Shown: positions 1 through 5,350, numbered from the stretch's first letter. The stretch: DNA of 6,084 nucleotides from a bacterium (GCA_021790555.1 JAJYGY010000380.1:1-6084), one strand, 5' to 3'. Notes: a model not told the origin generated them from the sequence alone. A program made the numbers and translations.

Positions 1-228
1 CGTGGCCGCCCCCCCGTCGCCCGACACCCCGAAGCTTCCGTTGCCCGCCACGGTGGAGACCACGCCCGCCGCGTCGACCCTGCGCACGCGGTTGTTGTTG
101 AGGTCGGCGAAGTAGAAGTTGCCCGCCGCGTCGGATCCCAGGCCCCAGGACTGCGTCATGGCCGCGGCCGTGGCCGGGCCCCCGTCCCCGGAAAAGCCCG
201 CCACCCCGTGCCCCGCCGCCGTCCCCGC
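1..228 (-). repeat. Start of a second, distinct NHL-type repeat series
   Basis: Residues 960-1035 of the sedolisin precursor start a different repeat family. AGHGVAGFSGDGGPAT (964-979) recurs as AGNGSFGVSGDGGAAT (1020-1035), a period of 56 residues. Between them lie AAGNFYFADLNNNRVRRV and a VSTVAG strand. This AGxGxxGxSGDGGxAT pattern is typical of bacterial extracellular NHL-repeat proteins. It is separated from the first series by the linker APTATPTPG, so the protein probably carries two independent propellers. Further copies should lie left of position 1. Confidence 0.75.
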
Positions 229-3105
229 CCGGCACCCGGGACCCGCCGAGTTTTGCCCCGGCGTCGGCGTCGCCGTCGGCGCCGGACCGCCCTGGCAGGT
301 GTAGCGCAGGACGCGGTTGTTCCCCCCGTCCGCCACGAAAAGGGTGCCCCCGTCCGGGCTCAGCGCCAGGCCCATGGGCCCGGCCAGTCCGCCGTTGCCG
401 GTGGGCTGCGGGTAGGTGCAGGTCCACAGGTCCGGCTGGCCCAGCACCTCGTCACAGGCCGCCCCGCCCGCCGTGGGGATTCGGTTGTAGATCATCACCC
501 GCGAGGTGGAGCCGGTGATGAACAGGCGCGTGCCGTCCGTGGCGATGCCCGAGGCCGTCCAGCCTCCCAGGTAGGAGGGCGAGCAGTCCTCGTAGGGCGT
601 GTCGCCCACCACCACGTCGGCGAGGGCGTTGTTGGAGGACGGAATCGTGTTGTAAATGAACACCCGCCCCTCGGAGTTTCCGGTGGTGGGGTTGGTCCGG
701 GCGGTTGCGACGAACAGCCTGCCGTTTGAAAGGGCCAGGCCCTTGGGCGCGGTCACTCCCCGGTCGCCGCCGGCCACGCTTCCCTGCGTCATGTCGGCCT
801 GGCCGATCACCACGTTCGCCGCGGCCCCATTGGCCGTGGGGATGTGGTTGTACACCAGCACCCGGTTGTATCCGCTGTCGGAGACCACCAGCCTCGTGCC
901 GTCGCTTCGCGCGTCCATGGGCTGCCACAGGTCCCCGGCGCTGGCCCCCTGGCCGCCGGCGTTGGAGTGGAAATCCGGCTGGCCCACCACCACGCTGGCG
1001 CCGGCGTTGTTGGACGCGGGCAGGCCGTCGTAGATCAGCACGCGGTTGTTGCCGCTGTCGGCGATGTAGAGGCGGCTGCCGTCCCAGAAGACGCCCTGGG
1101 GGCCGCACAGGGTGTTGGGGCCGGGCGACCCTCCCTGGTTGCAGTTGTTGCCGGTGAAGTCGGGCTGGCCGATCACCACGTCCGGGGCCGCCCCGTTGGC
1201 CCCGGGCAGGTGCCGGTACAGCAGCACCCGGGAATTGTTCATGTCCGAGACCAGCAGGATGGTGCCGTCGGTGAAGGCGAAGTTGGGCTGGGCCAGGGTG
1301 TCGGCCGCGGGCGCCCCGCCCCGGTTGAACAGGTTGGAGTTGAAGTCGGCCTGCCCCAGCACCAGGTCCGGCAGCTTGGCCGTGTTGAAGTGGCAGCCGC
1401 TCTGCGGCGTGGACGTCAGGGTCGGGGTGACGGTGGGCGTGGGCGTGCGCACCACCCCTCCCAGGTCGTTGATGATGCCCCAGCCCCGGGGGCTTCCCCA
1501 GCCCGTGCACAGGTCGTAGCCCGCCACCGCGTGGTAGGTGCCGTTGTCGCTGTTGTCACGCACGTCGAAAAAATCCCCGGCGTAGGCCGGGCTCTTGGCC
1601 AGGCTGTACAGGGTGGGGTTGATGAACCCCACGGCCGGCCGGCCCAGCGAGGTCACCTGCTGGTTCACCAGGGCCATCACCCCGGCCCACAGCGGCGCCG
1701 ACGCGCTGGTGCCGCCGAAAAATCCGTTGTACCCCCCGTTGTAGAAGACCCAGATGTTGTCGGCCACGCAGGCGACGTCCGGGCCGTCGCGGTAGGTGTC
1801 CGAAGCCTGGTTGTCCGCCGTGGCGATCCCCTGCTGGTACGAAGGCAGGGCGTAGTTGGGGTTGATCCCCCCGCCGCTGGCGTACAGTTGGGGGTTGATG
1901 GACCCCACCATGCCCCAGTTCCAGGTTTTCTCCGAAAGGTGGCCTCCCAGGAGGGTGGAAAGCGTGGTGCCGCCCACCATGGTGATGTAGGGATTGCCGT
2001 CCAGCGGGGCAAGGTTGCTGGAGCTCCAGGCTCCGTTGTCGCCGGAGGCCAGGAACACGGTCTGCCCCTGGGCGGCGTACTGCAGGATGATCTGCTTGGA
2101 CGTGTCGTCCGCCCAGAAACCCCAGGAAATGCTGATCTGCTTGGCCAGGTCGTCCGTGGCGATGCGGTTGAGGATGCTGTTGGTGTTGAAGCCTTCATAC
2201 ACCAGGATGCGCGAAAGGCCGGGCGCCATGGACATGGCCATCTCGATGTCCAGCGACACCTCGGCGTTTTCCCCCCCGGGCCCGCCGTCGTAGCCGTCCA
2301 GCAGCACGGGCTGCACCGGCACGGCCGGAAGCCCGGCCTGGGCCTGGTACGACGTGATGTCCGACGGATAAAAGCCGGACCCGAATTCCACCAGGGCCAG
2401 GGTCTGGCCGGACCCCGTCAGGGTCACGTTGGGAAGGTAGGCCTTGCGGAAGTCGTAGCCGAAATACGATCCGCCCCAGCCGCTTCCCACGCGCCCGGCC
2501 CCGCCTGCGGCCCGCGGAGGGGCCGCCATCTGGTGGAGGCGGGGCTGGGGCCTTATTTCGTCCTGCAGCCCGCCGACCGCCAGGACGGGGGTGGAAAGAT
2601 CCACCCAGGGCTGCCGGTCCGGCGCGTGGAAGCTGCTGCCGTCCGGCCTGCGGTAGCTCCGCAGGGTGACGTGGAAGGCCTTGTTGATGTCCGCCACCGG
2701 GCCGCTGACATCCACCAGCATGCGGTTTCCGTAGGTGGCGGACACGGATAGGCCCTGGGCCTTGGCGAAATCCTTCACCGCCTGGTAGTCGCTTTGGGTG
2801 GGGCCGAACTCGTCCCGGAACTGTTCAGGGCTGAGGAAATGGTGGTAGCGCGGGCTGGCGGGGTCGTAGATTTCCTTCAACAGCTTTTCAAGGGACTTCC
2901 TGTTGCGCAAAGGAAGGCCGATGCAAAGGTTCAGGCGCCGCGCCGCGCCCAGATCGCCGAGCATGGGGGAAGACGCCTTGGGGACGCGCACCGACAAGGC
3001 CTGCCTTGCCGCGGCCCGCGCGCCCGCCCAGGGCATGAGCAAAAATCCGGCGGCCAGGGCAGTCCGCCATATTCCGGTTCCCGTCACGTTCCGTTGCGCG
3101 TTCAT
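1..3105 (-). CDS. Secreted sedolisin (peptidase S53) precursor with C-terminal NHL-like repeats, truncated by the window edge
   Basis: Sedolisins are secreted serine-carboxyl endopeptidases, usually acid-active, made as proenzymes. The frame stays open for 1035 codons from ATG 3105 and leaves the window without a stop. Residues 1-31 form a signal peptide: basic start, hydrophobic core at 16-27, and an ARA-type cleavage site near 31-33. The pro-kumamolisin activation domain spans about 35-185 and carries the family pattern DPASPRYHHFLSPEQF near 80-96. The S53 catalytic domain spans about 213-550. Glu282 and Asp286 (ENAEVSLDIE) fit the catalytic Glu/Asp pair, Asp356 (ASGDNG) the oxyanion Asp, and Ser467 (GGTSASAP) the nucleophile. 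Asp514-Val515 and Gly529-x-Asp531 fit the calcium site. A TP-rich linker (554-567) leads to six NHL-like repeats (about 578-937). A second TP linker (942-950) leads to a different NHL-type series from about 960. The peptidase appears intact; its substrate cannot be told. The start has a GGAGGG at 7 nt spacing. The C-terminus lies outside the window. Confidence 0.95.
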   Translation of the reverse strand, partial: MNAQRNVTGTGIWRTALAAGFLLMPWAGARAAARQALSVRVPKASSPMLGDLGAARRLNLCIGLPLRNRKSLEKLLKEIYDPASPRYHHFLSPEQFRDEFGPTQSDYQAVKDFAKAQGLSVSATYGNRMLVDVSGPVADINKAFHVTLRSYRRPDGSSFHAPDRQPWVDLSTPVLAVGGLQDEIRPQPRLHQMAAPPRAAGGAGRVGSGWGGSYFGYDFRKAYLPNVTLTGSGQTLALVEFGSGFYPSDITSYQAQAGLPAVPVQPVLLDGYDGGPGGENAEVSLDIEMAMSMAPGLSRILVYEGFNTNSILNRIATDDLAKQISISWGFWADDTSKQIILQYAAQGQTVFLASGDNGAWSSSNLAPLDGNPYITMVGGTTLSTLLGGHLSEKTWNWGMVGSINPQLYASGGGINPNYALPSYQQGIATADNQASDTYRDGPDVACVADNIWVFYNGGYNGFFGGTSASAPLWAGVMALVNQQVTSLGRPAVGFINPTLYSLAKSPAYAGDFFDVRDNSDNGTYHAVAGYDLCTGWGSPRGWGIINDLGGVVRTPTPTVTPTLTSTPQSGCHFNTAKLPDLVLGQADFNSNLFNRGGAPAADTLAQPNFAFTDGTILLVSDMNNSRVLLYRHLPGANGAAPDVVIGQPDFTGNNCNQGGSPGPNTLCGPQGVFWDGSRLYIADSGNNRVLIYDGLPASNNAGASVVVGQPDFHSNAGGQGASAGDLWQPMDARSDGTRLVVSDSGYNRVLVYNHIPTANGAAANVVIGQADMTQGSVAGGDRGVTAPKGLALSNGRLFVATARTNPTTGNSEGRVFIYNTIPSSNNALADVVVGDTPYEDCSPSYLGGWTASGIATDGTRLFITGSTSRVMIYNRIPTAGGAACDEVLGQPDLWTCTYPQPTGNGGLAGPMGLALSPDGGTLFVADGGNNRVLRYTCQGGPAPTATPTPGQNSAGPGCRAGTAAGHGVAGFSGDGGPATAAAMTQSWGLGSDAAGNFYFADLNNNRVRRVDAAGVVSTVAGNGSFGVSGDGGAAT
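295..1374 (-). repeat. Six protein-level NHL-like repeats (predicted six-bladed propeller)
   Basis: Residues 578-937 of the sedolisin precursor hold six copies of a unit of about 60 residues. Each has a VVIGQPDF-like strand and a later NNRVLIY-like strand followed by LPxxNGA. The G of the GQ anchor falls at residues 584, 646, 708, 768, 834 and 889, giving spacings of 62, 62, 60, 66 and 55. The fifth unit is the most degenerate: GQ is replaced by GD, and there is a TNPTTGNSEG insertion before the RVFIY strand. Six copies would suit a closed six-bladed propeller of the NHL type. Such domains usually bind proteins or glycans; the role here is inferred. Confidence 0.8.
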
Positions 3106-3112
3106 CTCCTCG

Positions 3113-3118
3113 CCCTCC
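3113..3118 (-). promoter_or_regulatory. Ribosome binding site of the sedolisin gene
   Basis: GGAGGG on the minus strand, 7 nt upstream of the ATG at 3105. It supports this start, which is also the one that gives a proper signal peptide. An in-frame GTG five codons upstream overlaps the site and is a less likely start. Confidence 0.75.
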
Positions 3119-3137
3119 ACGAAGAAGAATGAAAACC

Positions 3138-3155
3138 AACTGATCCGTTTCAGTT
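3138..3155. repeat. Small hairpin in the predicted sedolisin leader
   Basis: AACTGA and TCAGTT form a 6-bp inverted repeat around a 6-nt loop, about 33 nt upstream of the start codon on the minus strand. In the leader RNA it would be a weak stem upstream of the ribosome binding site without hiding it. Its function is unknown and it may be chance. Confidence 0.25.
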
Positions 3156-3248
3156 CGTCATTTCATTTGTGGCTTTCCTCTACCGCAACTCATGTTGATT
3201 TAAAGATGCATATTTCATTTTTGATAGCACAAAGTTTTTTTTTATGAA

Positions 3249-3275
3249 ATTATAAAAGTAAACTTTTACGCTCAA
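3249..3275 (-). promoter_or_regulatory. Candidate sigma-70-type promoter for the sedolisin gene
   Basis: The minus strand reads TTGAGC (3275-3270), a 15-nt spacer, then a perfect TATAAT (3254-3249). The -10 box matches the consensus fully; the -35 matches four of six. The spacer is shorter than the usual 16-18 nt, so the promoter may be weak or need an activator. Transcription would start near 3242, giving a leader of roughly 135 nt before the ATG. Confidence 0.4.
3253..3268. promoter_or_regulatory. Operator-like palindrome inside the candidate promoter
   Basis: TAAAAGT-AA-ACTTTTA is a perfect 7-bp inverted repeat with a 2-bp centre. It almost fills the space between the proposed -35 and -10 boxes and overlaps the upstream edge of the -10. 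A 2-nt centre cannot form a stable RNA hairpin, so a dimeric DNA-binding protein is the more natural reading. AT-rich palindromes do arise by chance in DNA this AT-rich. Confidence 0.3.
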
Positions 3276-3421
3276 TTGATCATCCTGTGCATTGTTTTAT
3301 ATAATAAAAATTTAAGAACGTCGTCCTGGAAAAAATTCAATTTATCTTACTTTTTGTCTTTCTATTTGAAACACATAATTTATGAAAACGATCTCAAACT
3401 GAAAGTCCGTTTAGGTCCGAG

Positions 3422-3446
3422 GCGGCACAATCATGTTCGTTGCCGC
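3422..3446. repeat. Inverted repeat downstream of the 156-residue gene
   Basis: GCGGCA (3422-3427) and TGCCGC (3441-3446) form a 6-bp GC-only-but-one stem with a 13-nt loop, about 57 nt past the stop codon at 3503 on the minus strand. No T-tract follows on the minus strand, so it is not a classical intrinsic terminator. It lies where the GC-rich sequence meets the AT-rich island. Confidence 0.25.
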
Positions 3447-3502
3447 AAGATCAGGGAGATCGAGCTGTGGGAGGTTTGAAGCGTCACGGATGGATTTTGG
3501 AT

Positions 3503-3973
3503 TCAAGCTTGCGGGCCTGCCAGGTCGCGTCCCCGCAGGATCTCCTGGTATTCGCCCTCCAGCTCCTCGTAATGGGCGTCGCGCTGGATCCGGTCGCGCT
3601 TGGACTGGTACAGGGCCTCCATCTCGTCGGCCTTCAGGTCGTCGAGGAACGGAAGCCGGGCCAGGTCCCGCGCCTTCATGGACTGGGCGTAGGTGCAGTC
3701 GCGGATCTCGAAGTCGCCGTCCTCCTTCTTGACGAAGTGCTGGGGCGCGAAGCCGGGCGGATCGTCCCTCTCGTACACGTAGGCCACCCGCACGAAGGAA
3801 TCCGGCCCGTCCTGGTACCACTGTCCCGGCCTCAGGCTGGGCCCGGGATCCGCCCCGGATTCCGCGCTGAAGTCGGGTACCTTCTTGTTCTTCTCCACCA
3901 GTTCCCTGAACCTGGCCAGATCCCTTTCCCGCTTCAGGTAGCCCTTGGTCCTGAAAAGCCTGGAGAGATCCAT
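3503..3973 (-). CDS. Hypothetical soluble protein, 156 aa
   Basis: I do not recognise this family. The protein is very rich in charged residues and has no signal peptide or membrane segment, so it is probably cytoplasmic. The N-terminal region (1-35) is basic and probably helical (SRLFRTKGYLKRERDLARF). The middle (about 50-95) is richer in aromatic residues and looks like beta structure (PGQWYQDGPDSFVRVAYVYE, then FEIRDCTY). The C-terminal part (about 112-150) is a long charged helix with coiled-coil character (KADEMEALYQSKRDRIQRD...). The single cysteine is in the FEIRDCTY segment. The start at 3973 is well supported by a perfect AGGAGG 5 nt upstream. The gene has its own flanking intergenic regions and is probably transcribed alone or from the weak TATAAC/TAATAT elements near 4054-4062. 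A short ORF overlaps its beginning in another frame. Confidence 0.8.
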   Translation of the reverse strand: MDLSRLFRTKGYLKRERDLARFRELVEKNKKVPDFSAESGADPGPSLRPGQWYQDGPDSFVRVAYVYERDDPPGFAPQHFVKKEDGDFEIRDCTYAQSMKARDLARLPFLDDLKADEMEALYQSKRDRIQRDAHYEELEGEYQEILRGRDLAGPQA

Positions 3974-4038
3974 GGCAGCCTCCTGAAAAGAAATGCCAGG
4001 ATTCCGCGAAATGCCGGAAATCCCGCATGGCCTTTCAT
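3934..4038 (-). CDS. Possible 34-codon leader ORF overlapping the 156-residue gene
   Basis: The minus strand reads AAGGAG (4052-4047), 8 nt of spacing, then ATG at 4038. The frame encodes 34 residues (MKGHAGFPAFRGILAFLFRR... ending ...GPRAT) and stops with TGA at 3936-3934. It overlaps the first 40 nt of the 156-residue gene in another frame and contains that gene's ribosome binding site. The peptide is basic with a short hydrophobic stretch (ILAFLF). Ribosomes on it would pass over the downstream start, so it could act as a coupling or attenuating leader. The good ribosome binding site is the only positive evidence; it may be chance. Confidence 0.3.
   Translation of the reverse strand: MKGHAGFPAFRGILAFLFRRLPWISPGFSGPRAT
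3979..3984 (-). promoter_or_regulatory. Ribosome binding site of the 156-residue gene
   Basis: Perfect AGGAGG on the minus strand, 5 nt before the ATG at 3973. It fixes this start over the ATG at 4028, which opens a longer frame through the same DNA but looks like a shadow. If the upstream short ORF is translated, this site lies within its Arg19-Arg20 codons (AGG AGG). Confidence 0.8.
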
Positions 4039-4104
4039 GGTCACTGCTCCTTTGTTATATTAGACTCGATTTGCGGAATTTCGCGCCCGTCAAAAGCGGT
4101 GATT

Positions 4105-4136
4105 CGTGTTACACGGCCCCTGGTGTCTCAGGAGAC
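4105..4136. repeat. Two short palindromes in the 3974-4193 intergenic region
   Basis: CGTGT-T-ACACG (4105-4115) and GTCTC-AG-GAGAC (4125-4136) are perfect 5-bp inverted repeats with 1- and 2-nt centres, 10 bp apart. They lie upstream of the possible promoter elements of the 156-residue gene. They are operator-sized but match no site I can name with confidence, and either could be chance. Confidence 0.25.
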
Positions 4137-4143
4137 GCGCGAG

Positions 4144-4183
4144 CCCAACGGCTTGGGTGATTCTCCTGGTTTCTTGACCAGGA
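4144..4183 (-). terminator. Two small hairpins just after the methyltransferase gene
   Basis: On the minus strand, 11 nt after the stop codon of the methyltransferase gene, a 7-bp stem TCCTGGT/ACCAGGA with a 6-nt loop (4183-4164) is followed by a second stem, CCCAA/TTGGG around a 4-nt loop (4157-4144). Their position at the end of the SRPBCC-methyltransferase unit suits transcript-end structures. Neither is followed by a T-tract, so classical intrinsic termination is doubtful; they may protect the 3' end or mark a factor-dependent site. Confidence 0.3.
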
Positions 4184-4193
4184 TCAAAAATCG

Positions 4194-4814
4194 TCAAGGC
4201 CTTTCCGCCTCACCCCATTCCACCCAGCCGCCGATCCTTGGGGCCCAGGGAAGGTAGAGCCCCTGGCGGCGCCGAAGGAGCAGGCCCGAAGCCCGGATGG
4301 AAGGCGACACCGGACGGGTCAGGTGGCAGTTGCCGGCCAGGCGCCTCCACAGGGGTTCCACCCGCCTCTGCCAGCGCGCCACGCCCTCGTCCGGGGCCAG
4401 GCCGTGCTCGCAGAAGTACAGCCTGCCTCCGGGTTTCAGCACGCGCCTGGACTCGGCCAGGGCGCGGCGCGTGGAATCCACCGAGCACAGGGTGAAGGTG
4501 CACACCACGCTGTCGAAGCTGGCCCGGGCGAAGGGCAGGTCCTCGGCCAGCCCGGGCAGCACCTCCACCGCCAGGCCCGCCGGCCGGGGCGCCTTTTCGG
4601 CCCGCGACCGCATGGGCCCGAGCGGGTCCAGGCCCACCACGTGCCGGACTTTTTTGGGATCGTAGAAGGCCAGGTTGCGGCCGCTTCCCAGCCCCAGCTC
4701 AAGCACCCGGCCCCGGGCGCGCGGCACCAGCAGGCCGCGCAGCCCGGTGATGGGCCCGAAGGCGCAGCCCTTGTCCAGCAGCCAGGGAAGGAGGATGCGT
4801 CCATACAGGGACAT
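4194..4814 (-). CDS. Class I SAM-dependent methyltransferase, UbiE/TMT1A (METTL7)-like
   Basis: The 206-residue protein has the Rossmann methyltransferase signature. Motif I is VLELGLGSGRN (37-47), the acidic SAM-ribose loop is VVGLDPLGPM (59-68), LPFARASFDSVVCTFTLCSV (93-112) covers the adenine-binding and post-motif region, and RRVLKPGGRLYFCEHG (123-138) is motif III. The tail EHG...VARWQRRVEPLWRRLAGNCHLTR (136-167) follows the pattern EH-WQ-P-W-GCxLTR seen in the METTL7/TMT1 thiol-methyltransferase group, which methylates small thiols in animals. Bacterial relatives are often annotated as UbiE- or phosphatidylethanolamine-methyltransferase-like, so the substrate stays open. The start ATG touches the stop TAG of the SRPBCC gene, with a GGAGGG about 10 nt upstream inside that gene. 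This implies one transcript and translational coupling. The N-terminus (LYGRILLPWLLDKG) is mildly hydrophobic but not a clear membrane anchor. Confidence 0.9.
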   Translation of the reverse strand: MSLYGRILLPWLLDKGCAFGPITGLRGLLVPRARGRVLELGLGSGRNLAFYDPKKVRHVVGLDPLGPMRSRAEKAPRPAGLAVEVLPGLAEDLPFARASFDSVVCTFTLCSVDSTRRALAESRRVLKPGGRLYFCEHGLAPDEGVARWQRRVEPLWRRLAGNCHLTRPVSPSIRASGLLLRRRQGLYLPWAPRIGGWVEWGEAERP

Positions 4815-5249
4815 CTAGCCGAGGCCCTCCACGATCTCTTTCATCTTGCCCATCACCATCTCCCAGTTGCCCCGCGAATGCTCGGCCTCCTGCGGCGTGG
4901 CCGCGTTGTCCTGGGTCAGGTGGAGCAGGGTGCCCGCGCCCTCCGGCGTGAGCTCCCAGGAGACGGTCTTGTAGTTTTCCGGCAGGTCGGGCCGGCCTTC
5001 CAGCGAGCTCCAGAAGGTGGAGACCAGGCGCCTGCCCTCCTCGGCCTGAAGGATCCTGCCCTTGTCCTCGTAGGCCTTTCCCTTCCACACTCCCCGGTAG
5101 GTGACCGGGCTGCCCGGCCTCCAGTCGCAGGTCACCTCGGTTCCAAACAGGTACCGCCGGATAAGGTCCGGCTCGGTGAGCGCGCGCCACACCCGGGCGG
5201 CCGGCGCCTCCACCCTCACCTTCACGTCCACGACGAATCCACGGCTCAT
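4815..5249 (-). CDS. SRPBCC-domain protein, AHSA1 (activator of Hsp90 ATPase homologue) family
   Basis: The 144-residue protein is a single START-like/SRPBCC domain of the AHSA1 group (COG3832 type), a helix-grip fold with a hydrophobic cavity. Family hallmarks appear in order: VRVEAPAARVWRALTEPDLI (11-30), FGTEVTCDWRPGSPVTYRG (35-53), KAYEDKGRILQ (58-68), LVSTFWSSLEGRPDLPENY (75-93), and the C-terminal LTQDNAATPQEAEHSRGNW (111-129) before the closing helix. The length is normal. The start at 5249 is chosen for the AAGGAGG 5 nt upstream and because the family begins close to this point; the frame stays open upstream to 5354, but that extension has no family resemblance. Bacterial members have few known ligands. 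The direct junction with the methyltransferase suggests a shared job, perhaps handling a hydrophobic small molecule, which is inference. Confidence 0.9.
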   Translation of the reverse strand: MSRGFVVDVKVRVEAPAARVWRALTEPDLIRRYLFGTEVTCDWRPGSPVTYRGVWKGKAYEDKGRILQAEEGRRLVSTFWSSLEGRPDLPENYKTVSWELTPEGAGTLLHLTQDNAATPQEAEHSRGNWEMVMGKMKEIVEGLG

Positions 5250-5254
5250 GACCC

Positions 5255-5261
5255 CCTCCTT
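5255..5261 (-). promoter_or_regulatory. Ribosome binding site of the SRPBCC gene
   Basis: AAGGAGG on the minus strand, 5 nt before the ATG at 5249. It decides the start in favour of this codon over the upstream in-frame ATG codons at 5354 and 5282. Confidence 0.75.
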
Positions 5262-5299
5262 TGCTATTTTCCCGCTCTCCATGCCCGGCCCATAAACCT

Positions 5300-5326
5300 C
5301 TCCCGCGCCAAAGATATACGCGGGAG
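5300..5326. repeat. Strong 8-bp GC-rich inverted repeat between the YdeI and SRPBCC genes
   Basis: CTCCCGCG (5300-5307) and CGCGGGAG (5319-5326) form a perfect 8-bp stem around an 11-nt AT-rich loop. On the minus strand it lies after the YdeI-family gene and about 50 nt before the SRPBCC start. No T-tract follows, so it is not a standard terminator. The loop holds a TATATC sequence, so the arms could instead flank a promoter element as operator half-sites; I cannot decide between the two. Confidence 0.45.
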
Positions 5327-5335
5327 GATGGAATC

Positions 5336-5350
5336 GGCCCCCCGGGGGCC
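5336..5350. terminator. GC-only inverted repeat, possible end of the YdeI transcript
   Basis: GGCCCCC and GGGGGCC (7-bp arms, 1-nt centre) form a GC-only palindrome 41 nt past the stop codon at 5391 on the minus strand, just upstream of the 5300-5326 repeat. As RNA it would fold with a small C/G loop into a very stable short stem. It lacks a following T-tract, so a terminator role rests on position alone. Confidence 0.3.

Larger units (their letters stand above)
3106..3502. other. AT-rich intergenic island upstream of the sedolisin gene
   Basis: This is the only gap over 300 bp in the window. Its core (3181-3360) has 46 G or C in 180 bases, about 26%, against strongly GC-rich genes on both sides. 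It contains a T9 run at 3235-3243, several short palindromes, a plausible minus-strand promoter near 3249-3275, and a small hairpin in the predicted leader. One plus-strand reading frame (3276-3479) has a TTG start and no Shine-Dalgarno sequence, and looks like chance. I see no convincing gene or RNA family. The likely role is transcription control of the sedolisin gene; binding of an AT-preferring nucleoid protein is a further guess. Confidence 0.7.

Noticed and set aside
452..1510. Long minus-strand open frame of 352 codons inside the sedolisin gene
   Set aside because: It lies in a different frame from the repeat-containing protein, is a monotonous run of Gly, Arg, Pro and His, and shows no family motif. 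It is a shadow caused by high GC.
844..2751. Plus-strand open frame of 635 codons antisense to the sedolisin gene
   Set aside because: The opposite frame contains a complete, motif-rich peptidase. The plus-strand translation is a Val/Gly/His/Arg-rich sequence without recognisable domains or a ribosome binding site, as expected for an antisense shadow in GC-rich DNA.
3331..3342. T6 run on the minus strand as an intrinsic terminator for the 156-residue gene
   Set aside because: The only stem before it is a 5-bp AT-only palindrome with a 1-nt loop, too weak for termination.
3276..3479. Plus-strand open frame of 67 codons in the AT-rich island
   Set aside because: TTG start with no Shine-Dalgarno sequence, it crosses the boundary into GC-rich sequence, and the product has no recognisable features.
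3411..4028. Minus-strand frame of 205 codons overlapping the 156-residue gene
   Set aside because: It has no good ribosome binding site at its ATG and a low-complexity Gly/Arg/Pro translation, while the alternative frame has a perfect AGGAGG and a balanced composition.
3440..4063. Plus-strand frame of 207 codons antisense to the 156-residue gene
   Set aside because: There is no start signal or family motif. Its extent is explained by codon bias of the minus-strand gene.
4057..4093. TTGACG (4093-4088) and TAATAT (4062-4057) as a paired promoter on the minus strand
   Set aside because: The spacing is 25 nt, too long for a sigma-70 promoter. The AT-rich element may still be a -10 on its own, but the pair cannot be claimed.
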